64,000 nucleotides of DNA from Candidatus Thorarchaeota archaeon (GTDB lineage Archaea; Asgardarchaeota; Thorarchaeia; Thorarchaeales; Thorarchaeaceae): contig JAFGAR010000101.1 of assembly GCA_016933575.1 (NCBI GenBank), forward strand, positions 1 to 64,000, read 5' to 3'. Shown here piece by piece: positions 49,901 to 56,591 of this stretch. Both the position numbers and the translations under genes were made by a program. Numbering within the stretch: the first letter of the stretch is position 1; each line of letters begins with the position of its first letter. The notes beneath the pieces were generated by a model. That model did not search any database. It saw nothing but the letters and a program-made list of their open reading frames with translations, and had not been told where the DNA came from.

Positions 49901-52900
49901 ATAATGCACGTTCCTCAGAAATTTGGAGAATCCGATTTACTGAGTCCACTAACACATTCTCAATAGAGTCTGGCTCTGATTATATTGAACTTAGCACAGG
50001 ATCCTCCTATGTGAAATCAGGCAACAATCTCGATATCATATGGTTGATCAAGATTGATTGGGACCATCTTGACCTTTCAAATATTGATTTACGTCAATAT
50101 GTCATCGACAGCTCACTTCTCTCAGATACGAATTGGTATGAAGCTGACTGGAACATTGAAACACGTCTTGATTATTCAACCAATCCAATATTGTCTGATG
50201 ACCGTGGCGACCTGAATACTAATGATCTTGAATGTACAGGTATAGTTGTCTACCTTGGCTCACTTCTTCATCCCCTTGCGAATGAAACTGATGTCTGGGT
50301 ATTGCATGATATATCAGGATCTTGGTCTGGTATTCTAAATGCGACCGGTGGATTTGCAATCTCAAACATTGCATCATCATCCAGTGTCCGATTGAATACT
50401 TACACGATTAAGGTTGTAAATAGTGGTGATGGATTCAGCGGAACTGATCTCTACTACACTACAAGCAGAACTAACACATTCATCACTGACCGCATCGAGT
50501 TCTACCTCTCTGGGGTAGAAGATGAGCGTATCAATGTCAATAATACTGGTGTAGTCTGGTGGAGTGCACGATATGACTATGACAATGTAACAATTGTTAC
50601 TGGGCTAGTTGCACAGATGAACGGTTCAAAAGTACTGGGCTGGGATGCAGCTAATTCACAATGGTACTACGAAGAAGTGTCACAATCTATCGCTAAGATT
50701 GGTTATTCATTGTTTTCTGCTACAGAATCTGGATTTGGACTGACTGGCTGGACACAAACTGCAAGTGATGTTTTAATAATCTGGGATTTGATTGTAGTTC
50801 GTTCATATTCCGTAGTCAATACGCGGGTAAATATCAGTGATGTTGTTAGTATTGATGTGGTTCTTGAGTATGACTTCGATGATAGTTACGTTGAGGATGG
50901 TACCGTACTCATTAATTCAGTAGCAGCTTCCTATCAAGGATTAGGAATCTGGAGAATCTCACAGTCACAGAGTATTGTTGGAAGTATGACATACAATTCT
51001 GTAAGTTGTATTAACAATGGATACAACATCACCCTTGTGAACCAGAATTTGCAAAGCCAGTCTGTTATTTGGGATAGGATTCTAGTAGTATCATATGTCG
51101 TAACTGACAATCACATTAACGTTGATGATACTGTGAATATTGATGTGACCCTAGTTTTCGAGTATGACAGTTCTAGTGTGTTGACTGGTTCTGTTACCAT
51201 AGATGGAATCTCCGCAACTCACCAAGGTATTGGCGTATGGAGGATTATTGAGAGTAAGAGTTCGATACAGAGTATCACCTATGATACCGTCACGTGTACT
51301 GGTAATATCTTTGGCATTTCTGTTGTGAATCAAAACAGCCTGTTCACAACAGTCATTTGGGATCAGATTGTAGTACAATATTACACTGTCTTGGATACGC
51401 GAGTTAATGTTGATGATTCCGTTTCTATCGATGTCAAACTTGTATACGGGTATAGTGGTTCTGATGTAACAGATGGTTCTGTCTTTGTCAATGGATTGTC
51501 AGCCACTCATATCAGCAATGGCATATGGCGTTTCTCCGATTCCGAATCAGCTGTTCAAGATAACATATACAATTCCGTAATTTGTTCAGGTAATTTCTTT
51601 GGTTTAACCAACGTTGATCAGAATGGAAAGTCTGCCACAGTCATTTGGGACCGCATCATTGTTCAATCATATGATGTTGATGACAACCATGTCGATATCA
51701 ACACACTCGTCTATGTCAATGTCACTCTTGAATATGAATATGATAACTCTGCAGTCCTCAATGGAGTGGTCATAATTCAATCAACATCGGCAATACACAT
51801 TGGCAATGGTGTATGGCAAATAAGTATCACAAAGAGCTTCGTTCAAATGATCACCCTTGATACCATTCTCTGTTCTAGTAATTCCTATGGTATCACAAGT
51901 GTGAATCAAAATGCTCAGGACATATCAATCATCTGGGATAAAATCACAGTCCGTGGATATTCAGTGTCTGATATACGGATCAATGTGGATGATTATGCTC
52001 CTATAGATGTTGAACTTGAGTATGAATATGATGATTCAAGCGTGACCAATGGTGTAGTGACTATCAATGGAATTCCAGCAACTCATATTGGCGTAGGTAT
52101 CTGGAGAATCAATGAAACAAGCGGAAGTATTCAGGCACATATATACAATCTAGTAGTAAGTACTGGTAACCTCTACGGTATAACAGTAATAGATCAAAAC
52201 TTGCAATCCGTGACGATCATCTGGGATCAGATTATTGTCCGTTCGTACTTGGTATTAGATGAAAGAGTCAATCTTGGCACTGTTGTCAACATTGATATCA
52301 CGTTAGAATACGATTATGATAATACTGATGTAGAGACTGGACTCGTCACAATTAACGGGAATACTGCAGCATATCGTGGTTCTGGGGTATGGAGAATTTC
52401 AGTATCTGAATCAGTAGTGACCTCGAATACGTACAATGTAGTTATCTGCTCTGGTAATGCATATGATATAACAAATGTGAATCAGAATGGTAAATCGGTT
52501 GTAGTAATTTGGGACCAGATTACTGTTAGGTTTCTGACTGCATCTGACCCACACGATAATATTGGTTCTACAATTATAGTTTCTATTACTTTGGAATACG
52601 AATATGATGACTCGGATGTTACAGATGGCCTTGTTATCGTCAATTCGATTTCTTTCAGCTACACGGGTTCTAATGGTATCTGGTCTGCAAATCGGTTACA
52701 GAATTCAGTCACATCAGAGACCTTTGATGCTGTTGTAACATCTGGGAATACACATGGAATAACTGGTATCAATTTGAATGGTCAATCACTTGTGGTGATT
52801 TGGGACCGCATCCGAATATTGACAACATCTGTTGATGATTCAAGAGTCAATACTAATTCACCCGCAACAGTACTTGTGACAGCTGAACTGGAATATGATG

Positions 52901-55900
52901 GTCACCAACTATCTGCAGGCGATTCTCTCTTTCTCGATGATACGTTAATGGTCTGGGATGGTCCTAATAGCCGTTTCTTCCTCGATGTTACTCATTCTGT
53001 GGTTGGTCAATGGAAATACTATGTAAATGGCACAGGAGCTTTCGAATCAACATATGGCATTACTGCAATTGATACTCGCGGTTTGACTCGGAATGTGATC
53101 TGGGATGAGCTATCAATCACCATCACTCCCGATGAAACCTTAGTTCAAGATTTTGAGTCCGTCAGTTTCGCAATATATGTAGAATTTAGCTACGATTCAT
53201 CACAATGTACATCCTACATACTCGATATCAGTAGAAATGCCACATCCTGGCTATCTTTCAGCTATCCAAATAGGTCCTTGTTCATTGATGTCAATTCAAA
53301 TCTGATGTATAACTACAGTACGATGAATGTCGCAAGTGAGAGTATCTATGGTATCACAGTCTTTGTTGCAAACACTGTAGTAGTCACTTGGTCTACGCCT
53401 ACCAACTTTGCTCCAATTAATAATGCGGCACCAGTACTTCAGAATCCTGATGATACTAATGTCTTATACGCTAAACTAAGGACCTATAGTATCACATCCT
53501 CCATTCTCGACTATGATGGATTCTCCAATCTTGATTATGTGGAACTCTCTTTATGGGATAATACCAGAACGAGTGAAATTTGGCGACTTCGTTTTACTGT
53601 TTCAAATCATTCATTCTCTATCCAAACTGGTTCCAACTATCTGGAGATTTCATCTACGAGTGCATATTTGGAGAGTGGGTATCTCCTTAACATCACTTGG
53701 ATCATTAAGATTGACTGGGATCACCCGGATATTCAGAATGTAGATGTCAGGCAATATGCTCTGGATCAGTCTCTAGCCTCTGATAATGACTGGTATGAAT
53801 CTAATTGGAAGTTTGAAACTCGTTTAGATTACAGTACTGGCCCATACCTATCAGATGATCGTGGAGATGTCAATACTGCTGATCTTCAGGTATCCGGTAG
53901 TGTCGTTTATTATGGATCTCTATTGGTGCCCTTATCTAATGAAACAGACATATGGGTTATCCACGACTTTTCTGGTTCTTGGTCAAGTGATGTCAACGTT
54001 CTTGGAACTTTCTCGATTTCTGGAATTAGTTCATCTAACGTAGTTCGACTGAATACCTACACTTTCAAAATAGTGGTCAATGGAACTGGCCCTTCAAGTA
54101 CTGATCTGTTCTACACTGCTAGTCTAACTGGCACGTTCATCACTGACCAGATTGTGTTCTATATTTCGGGTGTTACTGACTCTCGAATCAACATCAATAC
54201 ACAATGTGATGTATGGTGGAAAGCGCGCTATCAGTACGATGGAACAGATGTGCAGAGTGGATTAATCGCTTATCTTAATGGTGCTTACCTTCTCTCATGG
54301 GACTCTGTAAATGCTAGATGGTATTACCAAGAATCTCGAAATACTGCTGTCCGCCGTGAGTATCAAGTCAGCAGTGCGACTGAAAGTGACTTTGGAATCA
54401 CATTATGGACACAGACAGCTCCTAATCAAGCAGTGATTTGGGATTCACTAATTGTTACAATAACTGATCCTATTGACCAACGAATCGATGTCAATACGAA
54501 CGCTTCTGGAATAATCGTGAGTGCAGTCTACAGATATGACATGACACCATTCGATGGTACAATTATTTTGAATAATTCAATATTCCAATATTCTAGTGTT
54601 CAGAGACAATATTATACAGTTGCATCAGTTTTTGGAGATGCCTATGGAATAACAACAATCTCCGTTAATGATATGACTTGGTGCATATGGGATCAAATTG
54701 AAGTAGTGTCAATTAGTACAAATATCACCTATCTTGACCCCTCCGAATTTGCTAGAGTCCAAATATACCTATGTTACGATTTTGATGACGCTCCGGTATT
54801 ATCAGGAATGTTCAGCCTTAAATTTGAAGAGCTCACCCATATTGGCGATGGAACTTGGGAGGTCAATGTCACAAGATCATCCTACCAGGCTGTTCATTTT
54901 GACAGCTTGACTACATGTAATGGTACTGTCTTTGGAATCTCAAGTTTCGATATGTATGGTAACTCCAGATCTGTCTATTGGGATCGCTTGGAGTTCTATG
55001 AGTCATCAACATCTGATTCCAGAATCAATATTGGTTCAACCGGCTTTATAATGTGGTCAGTGAAACTTCAAACTGCAGGTATCATAATAACCTCAGGACT
55101 AATAGCTGAAGTAAACGATGGATCGCCACTCGTTTACATTGATGGCTACTGGCGATCCTCTCACATCCTCTATACAGTTGGGGATGCCACATTCACGATA
55201 ATATCTGCTTCACTTGAGGGGATTGATTTCTTCACGAGAAGCACCTCTGATGTCACAGTTATTTGGGATAGAATCCGTGTAACAACAACCTCAGCGACAT
55301 CAACAAATCCCGAGATTGAGCAATATATCCAGATTCAAGCGACTCTTGTCTATGAATATGATAATACTCCTGTTGTAGATGGTGTTGTCAGTCTTTGGGA
55401 TCAAGAGGGACAGATATCTATGGTATACAATGTAACAGGTGGTTTCTGGTATGCCAATCTGACTAAGGTCGATGTTGGAAATTACAGCTTCTATATCAGC
55501 GCTGTGTCTGGTAATCAGTATGGGATTACTGAGATTGACCTAAATGGACATATTGTGACTGTTCAATTCGTACCACCTCTACTCCCACGCTTGACACCTA
55601 TGATGGCCTTCACACTATTCTCAGGATTTGGAGTCGTTCTTCTCGCTAGTGCTGTTTTGATCCGTAAGAAGTATCTCGTTAAGGTTCCTTATGAGATTAA
55701 ACAAATCAATCAAGCTCTAAAATCCATGGAAAAGAATGAGAAGGTTGAACCTCTTGATGTAAAAGATTTCGAGACTACAGTGTTCGCTGAATTAGAACCT
55801 GGTCTGATTGAATTGGACCTCAGCTTGGAAGAGATCCTAGGCAAAATCAGTGTTGACGAAACACAGGAGTACTCCTCTCTAGAAACTGAACTTGATCTAC

Positions 55901-56505
55901 AAGACATTATGGATGAATTCAAACTTCCAGACTATAAACAAGAACTCGATGAATACGAACTAGATGTTTCAATACTCTCTGAAAGCGAGTCTGAAGAAGC
56001 ATGGGCTGCCATGCTCAAGGAAGTCCGGCAAAAGGAGTCTGATGAGGGTCGCAAAGTTCCAATAACCAAAGAGGATTGGATCGAGCGGATTCCATCAGCA
56101 ATCAAGAGTGTCTTCTTTGAGGAAGAGTTGCGGGGATTGGATGTATCCGAATTGGAGCAACTATCGAAACTCAGTCTTGAGGAGGTTCAAGCCATCGTAG
56201 ATTCAATCGCTAAAAATGAGGAGTTGTACTCGTTCACAACTGAAGCAGCGGCTGAAGCAATTGCCTCCGCACTCTCAGATAAGACTGAGATTGATATCGA
56301 AGAGGAAGAAGAAGTCGATGAAGATACAAAGAAGATGCAGCTTCTGCAATTGTTACCAAGCTTCGTAAAGGAATTCTTTTCAAAGACATGGCTTGAAAAA
56401 TTATCTTTAGCAGAAATTGAGGAATTATTGACTATTCCTGAAGCCGACTTACATACTATCGTCAGATCGCTTGCAGAGAGTCGCGAATTTGCAGAAGAAG
56501 AATAG
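43939..56505 (+). CDS. Giant (4188-residue) surface protein with 26 repeats and cytoplasmic tail
   Basis: This is by far the largest gene here. It has a signal/anchor helix (about 8-26) and twin SSPDIG-type motifs (about 55-135, as found in archaeal secreted proteins). Two tandem ~95-residue beta modules (about 417-615) and a ~250-residue X module follow. Then come three blocks of ~96-residue Ig-like repeats, each repeat starting IWDxIxV and containing EYEYDDS, VTINGxSATH and YGIT. Blocks have 11, 10 and 5 repeats and are separated by X modules at about 620, 1932 and 3150. One membrane helix (about 3888-3908) and a ~280-residue acidic, helical cytoplasmic tail end it. The start is TTG 43939; no ATG would include the signal. 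It is probably an extended cell-surface filament or adhesin that can signal inside. Confidence 0.85.
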   Translation: MIIHRIALKYGLASIFILLFFINAPMILTTGENHQNWTSPQPINPGMAIASDEVDYVDIATSDIDSSPDIGSHSDFVNQQTGPDAVYDTLSEINADPAPTNTENDIDIEASNVDSSPDLGVEGIFANAQGTSLDSSYLGIQEESISQGYGGETGSVLVTGSIPDMADKDQFCLYQAIFWNPTDTIYQVSRVEFNYTGSQWLNAISQGSGVSYPISEWYLSNKQVAYWAGSSPINVQPHTVQSFYITGDSNRINSGFYIDIRITANSTTYIETYHSAQSNGNRPAAQLWLGSTTPPNQIHSISPSTQTTVYVSVEEAANKADILSGGTLTIDVPFGFTSIQDIGGTGWDSASIVGSQITVSNNVLIRASYLTYAFRITSPSTPGLYKLDVSFTDGLYAMPIGNFTIHVTGTPATTEKIDLEYQWTSAMYSAPNEKVCIYIASHSGTETLNANYWNGFSWNSLGSITSTGWTNFTATGLTTSTYTIQLIGNSESSDSSKDTWNIDLITLHTWSTQTYNYKLDLEVQWSSANYTQASEELCIYTGDLDSESIRVDVWTGSDWTNIATDLTANTWNNFSISSWLTSSIFTIRFRGDIETGDLTQSSWEIDCSLIHIWDNSDPQNTASPVISNIDSGNYLYAEYRQYLVTANVTDADGFADIDYLEMTLTSNDRLTEFWTVRFDEDTNSFSEESDPNGYIVLDVASSTYSKTSSEISASFNITITWDHPDVTNADVKCSVYDSNPSSDVDYFEVDWNIETRLDLSSGFSLNDGSGTTNRGDIDGSIIASGTIIYLGSTFHPKDGEIDVWISESEYGSVTGPWEATNYEESGGTFAVTVYADDTVGLDTFTVLAVKEGTGPTGDNNFNSSQTAQYMADRVQVQSFSTDDSRINTNSSASLHILLYYDYDNSYVTDGTVTVNGLTATYSGSNGVWDFSDSQNTAQQVTYNAVTYSDGAHGLTELDMNGQSIAQIWDNIKVASYSTIDAHVDINSDATIDVTIIYEYDDAPVTTGTVTINGISATHQGGGVWRIVQAAGSVQSVTYNSVACSGNIYGITLVDQNDKSQVVVWDRVIVESYSVTDERANINDVVNLTVSLKYEYDSSSITSGTVTINSLPATHIGSGIWQISVSKSSVQSVTYNLVACSGNTYGISEINQNSQSQLIIWDQITVRSYSISNGRVNIDDSVNIDVTLEYEYDDTPVTSGSVSINGNSATHQSAGVWRLIDTKSSLQSITYNTVTCSGNDFDITSVNQNSQSASVIWDTIVVRSYTVVDTRVNLDDSVNIDILLEYEYDDSLVTDGSVTINTIAASYVGSGIWRITESKSSVQSITYDSVICSGNVYEITEVNQNSQSIEVIWDQVVVRSYSVLDARVNIITSVEINFTLEYEFDNSLVTDGTVTLNGISAIHQEDGIWQITQSRSSVLGVTYNNVLCSGNLYGINDVNQNSQSQLIIWDQITVRQYEVTDARVNLDDNVNIEVTIEYEYDDSPVIDGTVTISSYSATHQGSGVWRITQSRSSVQGITYNAVVCSSNILGITSINQNGQSQLVIWDQITVRGYEVSDSRDNVGDNIIVTVELEYEYDDSDVIDGVVTINSVSFIYTGTLGKWSASRMQSSVTDETFDAVSVASNSFGITDVNQNSKSQLIIWDRIQVVTTSVDDARINIGAYCEIRVTLILEYDSTPLGSGDIVTLNGASMTWDASDARFELARQKATVGRWIYFVNSSLETTYGISNINLNSQQVSVIWDSILILTTVVDDARVSINSNVELRVTAQLAFDGHPLESGDSILLDSSSMTWDGVNSWFELARSKSSVGLWNFQVASASETTYGITAVDLNGQSQDVIWDRLNINIVADMDSVPNNIQVNFTMTVAFEYDLVESTSYSVRVYRDNIYWHTFTEPNITSFYDSNSDVTYAYNVTTVNSESIFGITVFVSNIETVIWGGSTAAPVNDNVPVLVNPDDSNYMFARLRFYIITSNVSDLQGYSDIDFVELSLWNNARSSEIWRIRFTESTNTFSIESGSDYIELSTGSSYVKSGNNLDIIWLIKIDWDHLDLSNIDLRQYVIDSSLLSDTNWYEADWNIETRLDYSTNPILSDDRGDLNTNDLECTGIVVYLGSLLHPLANETDVWVLHDISGSWSGILNATGGFAISNIASSSSVRLNTYTIKVVNSGDGFSGTDLYYTTSRTNTFITDRIEFYLSGVEDERINVNNTGVVWWSARYDYDNVTIVTGLVAQMNGSKVLGWDAANSQWYYEEVSQSIAKIGYSLFSATESGFGLTGWTQTASDVLIIWDLIVVRSYSVVNTRVNISDVVSIDVVLEYDFDDSYVEDGTVLINSVAASYQGLGIWRISQSQSIVGSMTYNSVSCINNGYNITLVNQNLQSQSVIWDRILVVSYVVTDNHINVDDTVNIDVTLVFEYDSSSVLTGSVTIDGISATHQGIGVWRIIESKSSIQSITYDTVTCTGNIFGISVVNQNSLFTTVIWDQIVVQYYTVLDTRVNVDDSVSIDVKLVYGYSGSDVTDGSVFVNGLSATHISNGIWRFSDSESAVQDNIYNSVICSGNFFGLTNVDQNGKSATVIWDRIIVQSYDVDDNHVDINTLVYVNVTLEYEYDNSAVLNGVVIIQSTSAIHIGNGVWQISITKSFVQMITLDTILCSSNSYGITSVNQNAQDISIIWDKITVRGYSVSDIRINVDDYAPIDVELEYEYDDSSVTNGVVTINGIPATHIGVGIWRINETSGSIQAHIYNLVVSTGNLYGITVIDQNLQSVTIIWDQIIVRSYLVLDERVNLGTVVNIDITLEYDYDNTDVETGLVTINGNTAAYRGSGVWRISVSESVVTSNTYNVVICSGNAYDITNVNQNGKSVVVIWDQITVRFLTASDPHDNIGSTIIVSITLEYEYDDSDVTDGLVIVNSISFSYTGSNGIWSANRLQNSVTSETFDAVVTSGNTHGITGINLNGQSLVVIWDRIRILTTSVDDSRVNTNSPATVLVTAELEYDGHQLSAGDSLFLDDTLMVWDGPNSRFFLDVTHSVVGQWKYYVNGTGAFESTYGITAIDTRGLTRNVIWDELSITITPDETLVQDFESVSFAIYVEFSYDSSQCTSYILDISRNATSWLSFSYPNRSLFIDVNSNLMYNYSTMNVASESIYGITVFVANTVVVTWSTPTNFAPINNAAPVLQNPDDTNVLYAKLRTYSITSSILDYDGFSNLDYVELSLWDNTRTSEIWRLRFTVSNHSFSIQTGSNYLEISSTSAYLESGYLLNITWIIKIDWDHPDIQNVDVRQYALDQSLASDNDWYESNWKFETRLDYSTGPYLSDDRGDVNTADLQVSGSVVYYGSLLVPLSNETDIWVIHDFSGSWSSDVNVLGTFSISGISSSNVVRLNTYTFKIVVNGTGPSSTDLFYTASLTGTFITDQIVFYISGVTDSRININTQCDVWWKARYQYDGTDVQSGLIAYLNGAYLLSWDSVNARWYYQESRNTAVRREYQVSSATESDFGITLWTQTAPNQAVIWDSLIVTITDPIDQRIDVNTNASGIIVSAVYRYDMTPFDGTIILNNSIFQYSSVQRQYYTVASVFGDAYGITTISVNDMTWCIWDQIEVVSISTNITYLDPSEFARVQIYLCYDFDDAPVLSGMFSLKFEELTHIGDGTWEVNVTRSSYQAVHFDSLTTCNGTVFGISSFDMYGNSRSVYWDRLEFYESSTSDSRINIGSTGFIMWSVKLQTAGIIITSGLIAEVNDGSPLVYIDGYWRSSHILYTVGDATFTIISASLEGIDFFTRSTSDVTVIWDRIRVTTTSATSTNPEIEQYIQIQATLVYEYDNTPVVDGVVSLWDQEGQISMVYNVTGGFWYANLTKVDVGNYSFYISAVSGNQYGITEIDLNGHIVTVQFVPPLLPRLTPMMAFTLFSGFGVVLLASAVLIRKKYLVKVPYEIKQINQALKSMEKNEKVEPLDVKDFETTVFAELEPGLIELDLSLEEILGKISVDETQEYSSLETELDLQDIMDEFKLPDYKQELDEYELDVSILSESESEEAWAAMLKEVRQKESDEGRKVPITKEDWIERIPSAIKSVFFEEELRGLDVSELEQLSKLSLEEVQAIVDSIAKNEELYSFTTEAAAEAIASALSDKTEIDIEEEEEVDEDTKKMQLLQLLPSFVKEFFSKTWLEKLSLAEIEELLTIPEADLHTIVRSLAESREFAEEE
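45796..46551 (+). repeat. X module copy 1 within giant protein
   Basis: This ~250-residue module occurs three times (also 49732-50490 and 53386-54147). Each copy has a Y-A-x-x-R segment, a WNIETRLD/WKFETRLD segment and a GDxNT(N/A)DL segment, and each precedes a block of IWD repeats. It probably acts as a spacer or cap domain. Confidence 0.65.
46552..49731 (+). repeat. Repeat block 1 (11 units of ~96 residues)
   Basis: The translated protein has 11 tandem units of about 96 residues (~288 bases each), each starting IWDxIxV or similar. The consensus includes EYEYDDS, VTINGxSATH, GVWRI, SSVQSITYN and YGIT...NQNSQS. The last units (8-11) differ in type and reappear in the same order in block 2. 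Confidence 0.8.
49732..50490 (+). repeat. X module copy 2 within giant protein
   Basis: This is the second copy of the ~250-residue spacer, with NPDDSNYMFARLRFY, WNIETRLDYST and DDRGDLNTNDLE. It is closest to copy 3. Confidence 0.65.
50491..53385 (+). repeat. Repeat block 2 (10 units)
   Basis: Ten units of ~96 residues follow X copy 2. The order of special units at the end (SDPHDNIG, DDSRVN..., then SITITPDE) parallels units 8-11 of block 1, so block 1 and block 2 arose by duplication of a long segment. Confidence 0.8.
53386..54147 (+). repeat. X module copy 3 within giant protein
   Basis: This is the third copy, with NPDDTNVLYAKLRTYS, WKFETRLDYST and DDRGDVNTADLQ. Confidence 0.65.
54148..55575 (+). 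repeat. Repeat block 3 (5 units)
   Basis: The final five units are more divergent from the consensus than those of blocks 1 and 2 and lead to the membrane helix. One of them is shorter (about 83 residues). Confidence 0.75.
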
Positions 56506-56551
56506 AGGTGTTCTGTGCGTTTGATGATTATCATTCAAAGCGTACACCTCT
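56504..56551 (+). terminator. GAGGTGT hairpin after giant gene
   Basis: AGAGGTGT (56504-56511) pairs with ACACCTCT (56544-56551), with an inner imperfect stem (GTTTGATGA with TCATTCAAA). The left arm starts in the stop codon. This is another member of the GAGGTG hairpin family, lying between two convergent genes. Confidence 0.65.
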
Positions 56552-56591
56552 CTAATTGCAAATCATAAAATGATAGTACACAAACTTCACA

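Noticed and set aside
46552..55575. 288-base periodic DNA repeat that could suggest a CRISPR-like or satellite array
   Set aside because: The repeats are in one continuous frame and conserved at protein level; units are far too long and diverged for CRISPR.
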